Below, one piece after another: positions 8,672 through 16,339 of a stretch of 64,000 nt of DNA. The translations under genes and the position numbers were made by a program. The stretch covers positions 1 to 64,000 of the forward strand of contig NZ_BNAW01000008.1 of assembly GCF_014654205.1 (NCBI RefSeq). Reading direction: 5' to 3'. Numbering within the stretch: the stretch's first letter is position 1; every line of letters begins with the position of its first letter. The DNA is from Amycolatopsis bullii (GTDB lineage Bacteria > Actinomycetota > Actinomycetes > Mycobacteriales > Pseudonocardiaceae). The notes below the pieces were generated by a model that saw nothing but the letters and a program-made list of their open reading frames with translations, was not told where the DNA came from and did not search any database.

Positions 8672-8704
8672 TTGTGGGTGGCGAGTATTCTAGTGCTAGA
8701 GTAC
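8672..8704 (+). promoter_or_regulatory. padR leaderless promoter with overlapping operator
   Basis: TTGTGG (8672-8677) and TAGAGT (8697-8702) form a plausible -35/-10 pair with a long 19-base spacer. The -10 ends exactly six bases before the GTG start at 8709, the usual geometry of a leaderless actinobacterial transcript. A near-perfect 20-bp inverted repeat, GTATTCTAGTGCTAGAGTAC (8685-8704, one mismatched pair), covers the -10 and is a good candidate operator for PadR autoregulation. Confidence 0.65.
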
Positions 8705-8708
8705 GGCC

Positions 8709-9218
8709 GTGCTGACCGACGCGGAGCTGACGGTGCTGGGCCTGGTGGCCGAGCGGCCGAGGCACGGCTACGAGCTGGACGAGGTCGTCTCGGAACGCGG
8801 CATGCGCGACTGGACGGCGCTCGGCTTCAGCTCGATCTACTACGTCCTGGGAAAACTCCGTGAGAAAGGCCTGGTCGCCGAGGTCGAAGCGGAACGAGCG
8901 CACGCCAAGGCCAAGAAGACGTTCACGGTCACCGAAGCGGGCCGCCAGGCGTGCGCGGCGGCCGCCGAAGCCGCCATCGCGGAGCTGCGGCCGGTGCACC
9001 CGCCGGTGCTGGTCGGCCTGGCCAACAGCCCGGCCGTCCCGCCCGAACGGCTCGCGGCCGCGCTGGCCCGGCGCGCGGAGGCGGTCGGGGAGCGGCTGGC
9101 CGAGGTCCGGCGCGCCGCCGCGGCCCAGGACCACGCGCCGCCGTTCGTCCGGGCGATCTTCGACTACTCCATCGCGCAACTCGAGGCGGAAGCCCGCTGG
9201 CTGGAAGGAATGACCTGA
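8709..9218 (+). CDS. PadR family transcriptional regulator
   Basis: The product has 169 residues and a GTG start, probably leaderless. The N-terminal winged helix-turn-helix reads LTVLGLVAERPRHGYELDEV followed by SSIYYVLGKLREKGLVAEVE and FTVTEAGRQA, the standard PadR order. The C-terminal helical dimerisation domain ends SIAQLEAEARWLEGM. It overlaps the next gene (TGATG), so regulator and GyrI-like protein are co-translated. PadR proteins usually repress their own operon and release DNA on binding a small hydrophobic ligand. The palindrome over its promoter fits that. Confidence 0.92.
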   Translation: MLTDAELTVLGLVAERPRHGYELDEVVSERGMRDWTALGFSSIYYVLGKLREKGLVAEVEAERAHAKAKKTFTVTEAGRQACAAAAEAAIAELRPVHPPVLVGLANSPAVPPERLAAALARRAEAVGERLAEVRRAAAAQDHAPPFVRAIFDYSIAQLEAEARWLEGMT

Positions 9219-9817
9219 TGCCGTACGACCTCAAGAAGGAACTGAAGGAGCTCTACGCTCCGAAGAACCGCGACTGGGCGCTGCTCGACGTGCCCGAGCA
9301 GCAGTTCCTCGCGATCGACGGCCGCGGCAACCCGAACACGGCGGAGAGTTACCAGAAAGCCGTCGAGGCGCTCTACGCCTTCGCGTACACGATCAAGATG
9401 GCGGCGAAGCAGCGAAGGGAAGACTTCGTCGTGGGTCCGTTGGAAGGCCTGTGGTGGGCCGAGGACTACGCGGCGTTCACCGTGCGAGCCAAGGATTCCT
9501 GGCAGTGGACGATGCTCATCGCGCAGCCGCCGTGGATCGGTGAGGACGCCGTCGAGGAGGCCCGGGAAACCGTGCGGCGCAAGAAGAAGCTCGACGCGCC
9601 GGTCCGGTTCGAGAAGCTGCACGAGGGCCGGTGCGCGCAGGTGCTCCACATCGGCTCGTACGACGACGAGGGGCCGATCCTGGCCCGCCTGCACGACGGA
9701 TTCCTGGCGGAGCACGGGCTGAAGGAGGCCGGGCTGCACCACGAGGTCTACCTCGGCGACCCGCGCCGGACCGAGCCCGCGAAGCTCAAGACGGTGCTCC
9801 GTCAGCCGGTCGGCTGA
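9218..9817 (+). CDS. GyrI-like small-molecule-binding domain protein
   Basis: The product has 199 residues, and its ATG overlaps the padR stop codon. The sequence (MPYDLKKELKELYAPKNRDW, VPEQQFLAIDGRGNPN, YAFAYTIKMAAK, CAQVLHIGSYDDEGPI, HHEVYLGDPRRTEPAKLKT) matches the GyrI-like/SRPBCC-unrelated ligand-binding family often encoded beside regulators. No DNA-binding domain is present. Pairing with PadR suggests that it binds or sequesters the drug-like inducer. It ends in QPVG within a near-palindromic 18-mer that recurs 141 bases downstream. Confidence 0.85.
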   Translation: MPYDLKKELKELYAPKNRDWALLDVPEQQFLAIDGRGNPNTAESYQKAVEALYAFAYTIKMAAKQRREDFVVGPLEGLWWAEDYAAFTVRAKDSWQWTMLIAQPPWIGEDAVEEARETVRRKKKLDAPVRFEKLHEGRCAQVLHIGSYDDEGPILARLHDGFLAEHGLKEAGLHHEVYLGDPRRTEPAKLKTVLRQPVG

Positions 9818-9958
9818 ACCGGCCGACGCTCGTTGACCGGTTGCCAGCGCCCCAAGGCGGCCTTCGGTGCGTCAGACGCACCGAAGGCCACATTGGATGC
9901 GTCAGACGCAACCAAGGCCACATTGGGGCGCTTGGGGGAGCGTCAGCCGGTCGGCTGA
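9800..9958. repeat. Intergenic repeat block with palindromes and flanking 18-bp direct repeats
   Basis: This block lies between convergent genes. The 18-mer CGTCAGCCGGTCGGCTGA occurs at 9800-9817 and 9941-9958; each copy holds the stop codon of one gene and is nearly palindromic. Between them is a 31-base palindrome (9859-9889, 15-bp arms around one A) and a 30-bp unit repeated twice (from 9869 and from 9899), each beginning GCGTCAGACGCA and ending in AAGGCCACATTGG-like sequence. The palindromes can act as a two-way terminator. The GCGTCAGACGC core recurs at 35028-35038. Confidence 0.75.
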
Positions 9959-10206
9959 TCCAGCTCGGCCAAGCCGTTTTCCCACCGCGCCCGGCGTTGC
10001 GCGGACGTCTGCTCCCACCACGGCGCACCGCGCTCGCCCAGCGCGACCTTCGCCGCCTGGACGCGCGCGCGGTCTTGGACGCGCCGGGCCGCCATCAGGT
10101 GCTTCTGCAGGCGGTCGCGGACGTCGGCGGGGATCTCCGGGTCCGTCGCGCGCCAGCGGCGGCCGTTCACGATGATGTACCGGCCGTCCGGGGTGTGTTC
10201 GGGCAT
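9943..10206 (-). CDS. Hypothetical protein, 87 residues
   Basis: The ATG shares one base with the stop of the ligase gene (TGATG), so translation is probably coupled. The product begins PDGRYIIVNGRRWRATDPEI and continues with a basic helical region (MAARRVQDRARVQAAKVALG), a W-rich APWWEQTSAQRRARWENG and QPTG. Similar short proteins with 'GRRWRATDP' are widespread in actinobacteria without known function. There is no signal peptide or membrane segment. It may bind nucleic acid given the high arginine content, but that is a guess. Confidence 0.7.
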   Translation of the reverse strand: MPEHTPDGRYIIVNGRRWRATDPEIPADVRDRLQKHLMAARRVQDRARVQAAKVALGERGAPWWEQTSAQRRARWENGLAELDQPTG

Positions 10207-12272
10207 CAGTATTCGCTGGTCGCCGGCCAGGTGTCGTCGTGCAGCAGCCGCTTGAGTATCTTGCCCGTCGCGTTGCGCGGCAGGTCCGGGACGAAATACA
10301 CGTCCCGCGGCACCGCGAACCGGGCCAGCCGGTGGTGGATGTACTGGCGGATGTCCTCCGCGTGCAGCGACGCGCCCCGGCGCGGGACGACGTACGCCGC
10401 CAGTCGCTGGCCCCACTCCGCGTCCGCCACGCCGACCACCGCCGCGTCGTGGACGCCCGGGAGGGCCACCAAGGCCTCCTCCACCGGGCGCGGGAACACG
10501 TTTTCGCCGCCCGAGACGATCATTTCGTCGGCCCGGCCGGTGACGAACAGGCGGCCCGCCGCGTCGAGGTAGCCGACGTCGCCGCTGGCCATCATGTCGG
10601 CCGCGCGGGCCGGATCGGTTCCGCTCGTGTAGCCCTCGAACAGCATGTCGTTGCCGACGAAGATCTGGCCTTCGCCGCCCGGCGGCACCGGCTTGCGGTC
10701 CTCGTCCAGGATCGCCAGCCGCGTGCCGAGCGGGCAGCGGCCGGCCGTCGTCGGCGCGGCGCGCAGGTCGGCCGGGTCGGCGATGCTGGCCCAGGACACC
10801 TCGGTCGAGCCGTAGAAGTTGTAGAGGACGTCGCCGAAGGTGTCCATGAACTGCGTGACGAACGGCCCCGACATCGCCGAGCCGCTGCTGGCCACGATCC
10901 GCAGCGACGACACGTCGTAGCGCGCGCGGACGCGTTCGGGCAGGTCCATGATCCGCTGCAGCATGATCGGCACGGCGAACAGCGCGTCGCACTTCTGCTC
11001 GGCGATCGTCCGCAACGTCTCTTCGGCGTCGAACTTGCGGATCAGCGCGAGCGACGCCCGCAGCGCCATCCCGATCTGCATCGCGGCGAGGCCCCACGTG
11101 TGGAACAGCGGCGCCGCGACGAGCAGCCGGTCGCCGGCCCGCAGCGGGATCCGGTCGAGGATCGCCGCGGCGGTGCCCAGCCCCTTCGGCGTGGGGCGGC
11201 GCGCGCCCTTCGGCGTCCCGGTGGTGCCGGAGGTGAGCACGATCAGCCGGCCCGGCCGCTCGACCGGCTTCGGGCGGTCGGCGGGCGCGGCCTGGATCAG
11301 CTCGTCGACGGTCGGGTAGCCGGCGTCGGCGTCCGGCCAGGTGCTGATCCGGGCGAAGTCGCCGGGCACGTTCGCGATGGTCTGCGCGAACTCGTCGTCG
11401 GCCAGCACGGCGGAGGGCTGGTGCTCGGCGAGCACGTCCTTGACCGAGGCGGCGGACAGGCCGGTGTTGAGCAGGATGACGTCGGCACCGAGCTTGCTGG
11501 CGGCGACGAACGACTCGATCATCGCGGCGTGGTTGCGGCACATCAGCGCGATCCGGTCGCGCTCGACGACGCCGAGTTCGCTCAGCGCGTTGGCGAGCCG
11601 GTCGCTGCGCTCCTGGACCTGGCGGAACGTGCGGACGCTGCGTTCGTCGTGCAGGGCGAGCTCGTCCGGGACGCGGGCCGCCGCGGCCTGGTAGCCGCCC
11701 GCGACCGTGGCGCCCCACTGGGCGAGGGAGTTCAGCTGCCGCGCGAGCTTGTCCGGCCGTCCGGCGCTGAGCACGCCGGCGCGCAGCAGGATGCTCGTGG
11801 TGCGCAGCTTGGTGGCCTTGTTGGTCTCGCCGTCGGTTTCGGGGTCGTGCTCGCCGGCCAGGTGCAGGTCGAGGCGACGGGCGAGGGCGCGGACGTCCTT
11901 CTTGATCGACGAGACGAGTTCCAGGTGCGACGGCGGCAGCATCATCCGCACGAACAGCTCGGTCTTGCCGCCGGCCAGCGGTCTCAGCTCCAGGGAGACC
12001 CAGGTGCCCTCGTCCGGGACGCCGCACCACACGACGTGCTCGCCCGGCCGGTAGACGACGGCCTGCATCTGGGTTTCGAGCATCGGTCCCCGCGCGGGGA
12101 CGATCCGGATCACGCCCCGCGGGCCGCGTCCGCGCGCGGCCGGCTCCTGGATCTCGCACCAGCTGATCTCCGGCACGAACCGCGAGTACCACTCCGGCGA
12201 TCCGACGATCTGCCAGACCACGTCCGGCGGGTGCCCCACCACGGCACTCGCTTCGACCACATCGTCACGCAT
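10206..12272 (-). CDS. SRPBCC domain fused to AMP-dependent acyl-CoA synthetase
   Basis: The product has 688 residues. Residues 1-145 look like an SRPBCC/polyketide-cyclase-like hydrophobic ligand-binding domain (VVGHPPDVVWQIVGSPEWYS, WVSLELRPLAGGKTELFVRM). The rest is a complete ANL adenylate-forming enzyme: P-loop LTSGTTGTPKGARR, YGSTEVSW, GDVGYLDAAGRLFVTGRADE and the catalytic lysine in PRNATGKILKRLL. ANL ligases activate a carboxylic acid as acyl-AMP and pass it to CoA. The extra N-terminal ligand-binding domain is unusual and could capture or present the acid. The substrate is unknown. No frameshift is evident between the halves. Confidence 0.9.
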   Translation of the reverse strand: MRDDVVEASAVVGHPPDVVWQIVGSPEWYSRFVPEISWCEIQEPAARGRGPRGVIRIVPARGPMLETQMQAVVYRPGEHVVWCGVPDEGTWVSLELRPLAGGKTELFVRMMLPPSHLELVSSIKKDVRALARRLDLHLAGEHDPETDGETNKATKLRTTSILLRAGVLSAGRPDKLARQLNSLAQWGATVAGGYQAAAARVPDELALHDERSVRTFRQVQERSDRLANALSELGVVERDRIALMCRNHAAMIESFVAASKLGADVILLNTGLSAASVKDVLAEHQPSAVLADDEFAQTIANVPGDFARISTWPDADAGYPTVDELIQAAPADRPKPVERPGRLIVLTSGTTGTPKGARRPTPKGLGTAAAILDRIPLRAGDRLLVAAPLFHTWGLAAMQIGMALRASLALIRKFDAEETLRTIAEQKCDALFAVPIMLQRIMDLPERVRARYDVSSLRIVASSGSAMSGPFVTQFMDTFGDVLYNFYGSTEVSWASIADPADLRAAPTTAGRCPLGTRLAILDEDRKPVPPGGEGQIFVGNDMLFEGYTSGTDPARAADMMASGDVGYLDAAGRLFVTGRADEMIVSGGENVFPRPVEEALVALPGVHDAAVVGVADAEWGQRLAAYVVPRRGASLHAEDIRQYIHHRLARFAVPRDVYFVPDLPRNATGKILKRLLHDDTWPATSEY

Positions 12273-12577
12273 TGTCTGCCCTCACCGAAGTGTCACCGAA
12301 CGCACGTTCAGGTCACGGAGGCGTCACAATAGCAGCAAACGGGTGATCGGGGATACTCCGAACGGCCAGATACCAGCGGGTAACGGACACTCGCAGTAGG
12401 TCCTTCGCGTGTCCATTGTAGACTTATGAACGGCGTTCACCATGCATAGTGGCGGTCCGGCCGTTCGACGTGATCGACAGGCGGGGTTCGAAGACGTCGT
12501 GGGCGCCCTGGAAGAGGCGAAGCTGTCGAGTGGGACATTTCCGACATCATGGCCAAAGTGGATCGGTCGGCGTGTGA
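12273..12577. other. 305-base intergenic region with a 13-bp palindrome
   Basis: No convincing gene is present. The left part holds the leader of the leftward ligase gene. Near the middle is a lower-GC stretch with the perfect palindrome TGAACGGCGTTCA (12427-12439), a shape typical of TetR-type operators. A rightward frame from the ATG at 12442 stays open beyond the region but then runs antisense to the WYL gene, so I do not call it. Confidence 0.5.
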
Positions 12578-13516
12578 TCACGTTCCGTAGCGGGCGACGA
12601 GTTCCGCGCCCAGCCGCGCCAGCTCGGCCTTCACCGACTCCGGGCCTTCGACCTCGACCAGCGCGCCCCACCCCGCCAGCTCCTGCGCGATCATCACCGG
12701 CGCCGGCGCGGCCACCCGCGCGCGGACCCGCTCCCCGGGCAGCTCCGAGACCAGTTCGCAGTGCCGCCCGAACCGTCCCTGGAACACCCCGAAGAGCCGC
12801 CGGTCGAGCACCACGTCCGCGCTGAGCAGCGAACGCCGCTTTTCCATCTCCTCGACGACGTCCCGCCACACCCGGGCCACCTCCAGGTCCGGCGGACGGT
12901 CCGCGGGCTCATCGGTCGGGGTGGCCGAGACGATCCGGTCGACGCGGAAGGTGCGCCGGCCCTTCGCCGTGCCCGCGACCAGGTACCAGACCTCGTCCTT
13001 GTCGACCAGGCCCCACGGATCCACGAGCCGCTCGGACTTCTCGCGCCCGGCGTACGCGAGGCGGACGCGGCGGCGCGCGATGACGGCGTCCCGCAGCAGC
13101 GTGACCATCGGCGGCCGTTCCTTCGGACGTTCACCCCAGCCCACCTGGTCGACGACGACCGCGTCCGCCGCCGCCTCGGCGTCCGCCCGGAACGTGCCCG
13201 GCAGCGCGCCCATCAGCTTCCGCAGCGCCGACTTGACCTCGGGTGCGCCCGCCGCGGCCGGGCCGGCCAGCAGGAACAGCGCCTGGGCTTCGCGCGCGCT
13301 CAGCCCCGAGAGGTCGGTGCGTGCCCCGCCGACGAGCTGCCAGCCCCCGCCGCGGCCCGGCTGCGGGTAGACGGGCACGCCGGCGGCCGAGAGGGCTTCG
13401 AGGTCGCGGCGGGCGGTCGCGACGGAGATCTCCAGCTCGGCGGCCAGCTCGGCGGCCGTGACGCGGCCCCGCGTCTGCATCAGCAGGAGGGTGGCCACGA
13501 GGCGGTCCGCGCGCAT
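12578..13516 (-). CDS. WYL-domain (YafY-type) transcriptional regulator
   Basis: The product has 312 residues and starts at MRADRLVATLLLMQTRGRVT, the standard start of this family; upstream ATGs in frame lack coding character. The order is an N-terminal DeoR-like winged HTH (AAELAAELEISVATARRDLEAL), a central WYL domain (RVRLAYAGREKSERLVDPWGLVDKDEVWYLVAG) and a C-terminal WCX-like extension. WYL domains bind nucleic acid or small ligands and control adjacent genes. It diverges from the VOC gene across an 85-base gap containing a clear inverted repeat. Confidence 0.92.
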   Translation of the reverse strand: MRADRLVATLLLMQTRGRVTAAELAAELEISVATARRDLEALSAAGVPVYPQPGRGGGWQLVGGARTDLSGLSAREAQALFLLAGPAAAGAPEVKSALRKLMGALPGTFRADAEAAADAVVVDQVGWGERPKERPPMVTLLRDAVIARRRVRLAYAGREKSERLVDPWGLVDKDEVWYLVAGTAKGRRTFRVDRIVSATPTDEPADRPPDLEVARVWRDVVEEMEKRRSLLSADVVLDRRLFGVFQGRFGRHCELVSELPGERVRARVAAPAPVMIAQELAGWGALVEVEGPESVKAELARLGAELVARYGT

Positions 13517-13530
13517 GGGGAAAGTGTCGC

Positions 13531-13563
13531 AGGAAAAGTGGTCACTCGATGAGCACTTTTCCT
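13531..13563. promoter_or_regulatory. Inverted-repeat operator between WYL regulator and VOC gene
   Basis: AGGAAAAGTG (13531-13540) and CACTTTTCCT (13554-13563) are exact reverse complements separated by 13 bases. A third related site, GGAAAGTG, lies at about 13518, just before the regulator start. Its place between the two divergent starts makes it the likely binding site of the WYL regulator for both promoters. Confidence 0.7.
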
Positions 13564-13601
13564 CCGCATGATGGCTCCACACCGCTGGAGAGGAGCAGGA
13601 C

Positions 13602-13994
13602 ATGCTGCGAGGGATGGCCACCGTCACCTACTACGCCGAAGACCACGAGGCCGCGAAGGCCTGGTACACGGAGTTCCTCGGGATGGCGCCGTACTACGAG
13701 GTCCCGGGGTACTTCGAGTTCCGGATCGGCGACTACCGGCACGAACTCGGGATCATCGACCGCAAGTACGCCCCCTTCACGCACACCGAGCCGGGCGGCG
13801 AGATCGTCCGCTGGCACGTCGACGACCTCGAAGCGACCTTCGCCCGCCTGCTGGAGCTGGGCGCGGAGGAGTACGAGCCGATGATCGAACGCGGGCCGGG
13901 TTTCGTGACGGCCTCGGTCGTCGACCCGTTCGGCAACGTCCTCGGGATCATGACGAACGTGCACTATCTCGCGGTGCTGGCGGAACGCTCATGA
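13602..13994 (+). CDS. VOC (glyoxalase/bleomycin-resistance) family protein
   Basis: The product has 130 residues and a good ribosome site (GGAGAGGAGC). It has one betaalphabetabetabeta-type VOC unit pair: MATVTYYAEDHEAAKAWYTEF at the start, a central RHELGIIDRKYAPF, and VVDPFGNVLGIM at the end, where VOC enzymes carry a metal-ligand glutamate. Here the position after the glycine-asparagine is occupied by leucine/glycine, so it may bind a ligand rather than catalyse. It is divergent from the WYL gene and probably controlled by it. The 3' end overlaps a convergent gene by 47 bases. Confidence 0.88.
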   Translation: MLRGMATVTYYAEDHEAAKAWYTEFLGMAPYYEVPGYFEFRIGDYRHELGIIDRKYAPFTHTEPGGEIVRWHVDDLEATFARLLELGAEEYEPMIERGPGFVTASVVDPFGNVLGIMTNVHYLAVLAERS

Positions 13995-14388
13995 GCCGGT
14001 ACGCCTCTTTGACGCACTTCTCGCACCGCTCGTGCCGCGCGGTCTTGCCCGCGGGATCGGTGCCGTAGAAGGGGAAGCAGCCCGCGCCGCAGCTCGCGAA
14101 GTAGATGAGGCCGAGCCGCACCTCGCCGCGGCCGACGTAGTGGCTGAGCCGGCGACGCGGTTCCGGCCCGCACTCGGGGATCCAGCCGTGGGAAGGCAGC
14201 CGGGCGGCGGCGATCTCGTCGAGGACGCCCGCGCGGCTGATCAGGTCCGCGCCGAGACAGCTGAGGCGCTCGCCGAGGTCGCGCAGGCCGTCCGCGCGCA
14301 GGGGCGGGCCGGTCAGCCAGGTGACGTCGCCGGGGAGCGTTTCGGCGAGGTCGCGAAGACGGGTCAGGAGTGCGTGGTCCGGGTCCAT
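13948..14388 (-). CDS. Hypothetical cysteine-rich protein, 146 residues
   Basis: I do not recognise the family. The C-terminal half has a cysteine cluster, YFASCGAGCFPFYGTDP followed by ARHERCEKCVKEAYRLM, in the form CxxxC...CxxC. That pattern suggests a structural zinc site. The N-terminal half is helical (LLTRLRDLAETLPGDVTWLT). The ATG at 14388 is the only in-frame ATG before the divergent XRE gene. It overlaps the convergent VOC gene by 47 bases at its 3' end, so one of the two ends could be overextended, although both frames keep good codon use. Confidence 0.6.
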   Translation of the reverse strand: MDPDHALLTRLRDLAETLPGDVTWLTGPPLRADGLRDLGERLSCLGADLISRAGVLDEIAAARLPSHGWIPECGPEPRRRLSHYVGRGEVRLGLIYFASCGAGCFPFYGTDPAGKTARHERCEKCVKEAYRLMSVPPAPRDSARSS

Positions 14389-14475
14389 GACCAGCAGCGA
14401 AACTGACGCGGATCCGCGACACCAGCCGACGGGCGGGGCAGCGGAAATGTCGGACCCCGATGACACAATGCGGTC

Positions 14476-15324
14476 ATGGCAACACCCTTCGCGACACCCC
14501 GGGCGAGAGCGCTCGGGTTCGGGCTGCGCACCTGCCGGGAGGCAAAGAACCTTGGTGTGCGGCAGCTGGCCCGGAAGATCGGCGTGCATGCGCAGGAACT
14601 GTCCAACTGGGAGTACGGAAAGCGGATTCCCAAGGTGGAGCAGGTGGCGCTGCTCTTGGGGTTCCTGGTGGTGGAGCCGGGGGAGCGGGCGAGGTTGCTG
14701 GAGCTCGCCCGCACCGCCCGAGAGCCGAGCTGGCTCGAGAAAGTGATGCCCAACCCGAAAGCCTTCACGTATGTCCAGTACGAGCGGGAGACGAGTGAGA
14801 TGTTCGGCTGGGAACCGGTGCTGATTCCGGGACTCTTCCAGACGCCCGCCTATACCCGCGTGGTGCTGGCCGGGCTCGGGGTGCCGGATGAGCACATCGA
14901 ACGGCAGACGCTGGCGCGGCAGGTTCGCCGGGACCTGCTCACCGGGCCGAGGCCGGTTCCCTACCAGGCGGTTATCGGCGAAGCCGCCTTGCGCCCCGGG
15001 TTCATCGAGCCGCCGGTCATGGCCGAGCAGCTTCGGCTCGTGCTCGATCTGGCACGGCGGCGGAGCGTTTCCGTGCAGGTGCTCCGCGGCAGTTCGAGCT
15101 GTCACCCGGGGCTCTGCGGACCGTTCGCCATCCTCGGCTTCGAGCAGCTGCCGCCCATCGTGTTCATCGAGCAATTTCAGGCGAGCGGCTACCTCTACGA
15201 TGAGGACCAGGTCGCCGGTTACCGGGCGGCCGCGAAGACTCTGGCGGCGCTTGCCCTGAGCGAGCAGGACAGCTGTGCGTTCATCGGGGAGGTGATCGCC
15301 GAACTCGGAGGCTCGGATGGGTGA
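14476..15324 (+). CDS. XRE-type regulator with DUF5753 domain
   Basis: The product has 282 residues. The N-terminal helix-turn-helix reads LRTCREAKNLGVRQLARKIG followed by ELSNWEYGKRIPKVEQVALL. DUF5753 follows with WLEKVMPNPKAFTYVQYERE, LIPGLFQTPAYTRVVLAGLG and FAILGFEQLPPIVFIEQF. Such regulators are very common in actinobacteria and control development or secondary metabolism together with a DUF397 partner, as in WhiJ-type systems. The next gene overlaps by eight bases and encodes that partner. A -10-like CACAAT six bases before the ATG hints at a leaderless transcript. Confidence 0.92.
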   Translation: MATPFATPRARALGFGLRTCREAKNLGVRQLARKIGVHAQELSNWEYGKRIPKVEQVALLLGFLVVEPGERARLLELARTAREPSWLEKVMPNPKAFTYVQYERETSEMFGWEPVLIPGLFQTPAYTRVVLAGLGVPDEHIERQTLARQVRRDLLTGPRPVPYQAVIGEAALRPGFIEPPVMAEQLRLVLDLARRRSVSVQVLRGSSSCHPGLCGPFAILGFEQLPPIVFIEQFQASGYLYDEDQVAGYRAAAKTLAALALSEQDSCAFIGEVIAELGGSDG

Positions 15325-15505
15325 GTGGCGGACTTCCCGCTATTCAGGCAAGGACAACTGCGTCGAAGTGGCGCTCGGACCTGCGGCAAAAATCCGCGAC
15401 ACCAAGGACCGCTCCGGCGGCACCCTCGAAATCTCCACCCGATCGTGGGAAGCCTTACTCTCCGCACTGTGTTGCCCGGCCACACTGGATCTTCCGAAGG
15501 TGTAG
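15317..15505 (+). CDS. DUF397 family small protein
   Basis: The product has 62 residues: MGEWRTSRYSGKDNCVEVAL, then VRDTKD-type motif (KIRDTKDRSGGTLEIS) and a WEALLSAL helix. This matches DUF397 exactly in order and size. The start lies inside the 3' end of the XRE gene, so the two are translationally coupled. In known pairs the DUF397 protein binds its DUF5753 regulator and antagonises or modulates it. Confidence 0.92.
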   Translation: MGEWRTSRYSGKDNCVEVALGPAAKIRDTKDRSGGTLEISTRSWEALLSALCCPATLDLPKV

Positions 15506-15554
15506 CTCCCGCACACATAGCTAGCGACCGGGGTCACGCTTACCGTTCCCGTCC

Positions 15555-16304
15555 ATGACCAGCGATCTGGACGGGCGCACCGCCCTCGTCACCGGCGGGG
15601 CCGGCGGTATCGGCCTCGCCTGCGTCCGCGCCCTCGCCGCGGCCGGGGCCAAGGTGCACGTCGTCGACATCGACGAACGCCGCACCGAAGCCGCCGCCGC
15701 CGAGGTCGGCGGGTGGGCGCACGTTGCCGACCTCACCGATCCCTCCTCCGTCGCCGGTCTCCCCGCCGAGGTCGACGTCCTGGTCAACAACGCCGGGATC
15801 CAGCACGTCGCACCCCTCGAAGACTTCCCGCCGGAGGTCTTCACGCGGATCCAGACCCTGATGGTCACCGCTCCCTTCCTGCTCATCCGGCACACCCTCC
15901 CGGCCATGTACGCCCGGGGGTGGGGGCGGATCGTCAACATGTCGAGCGTCCACGGGCTGCGCGCCTCCGCCTACAAGTCCGCTTACGTCGCCGCCAAGCA
16001 CGGCCTGGAAGGCCTCTCGAAGGTCGCCGCGCTCGAAGGCGCCGAGCACGGGGTCACCAGCAACTGCGTGAACCCGGGTTACGTGCGCACCCCGCTCGTC
16101 GACGGGCAGATCGACGCCCAGGCCGCCGAGCACGACATCCCGCGTGAGGACGTCGTCTCCGAAGTGCTCCTCAAGCGGGCCGCGATCAAGAAGCTCATCG
16201 AACCCGAAGACGTCGCTTCCCTGGTGGTGTGGCTGTGCTCGCCGCACGCCGGTCACATCACCGGGGCCTCAGTTCCCCTCGATGGCGGTTGGACCGCCGC
16301 TTAA
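15555..16304 (+). CDS. 3-hydroxybutyrate dehydrogenase (SDR family)
   Basis: The product has 249 residues. It has the Rossmann nucleotide motif TGGAGGIGLACVRAL, NNAGIQHVAPLEDFP, the catalytic Ser-Tyr-Lys set in IVNMSSVHGLRASAYKSAYV followed by AAKHG, and the family-specific NCVNPGYVRTPLVDGQI and KKLIEPEDVASLVVWL. These are the hallmarks of D-3-hydroxybutyrate dehydrogenase, which oxidises 3-hydroxybutyrate to acetoacetate with NAD. It heads a rightward operon with an MHS transporter and a regulator. Together with the PHB depolymerase 3.3 kb away it indicates use of PHB breakdown products. Confidence 0.9.
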   Translation: MTSDLDGRTALVTGGAGGIGLACVRALAAAGAKVHVVDIDERRTEAAAAEVGGWAHVADLTDPSSVAGLPAEVDVLVNNAGIQHVAPLEDFPPEVFTRIQTLMVTAPFLLIRHTLPAMYARGWGRIVNMSSVHGLRASAYKSAYVAAKHGLEGLSKVAALEGAEHGVTSNCVNPGYVRTPLVDGQIDAQAAEHDIPREDVVSEVLLKRAAIKKLIEPEDVASLVVWLCSPHAGHITGASVPLDGGWTAA

Positions 16305-16339
16305 CCGCCCGCATCAACCACAAGGAAGTGGAGCCCGCA

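Noticed and set aside
12442..12825. Rightward frame starting ATG CAT AGT in the gap before the WYL gene
   Set aside because: Its first 45 codons have mixed third positions and the rest runs antisense to the WYL regulator. No ribosome site or motif.
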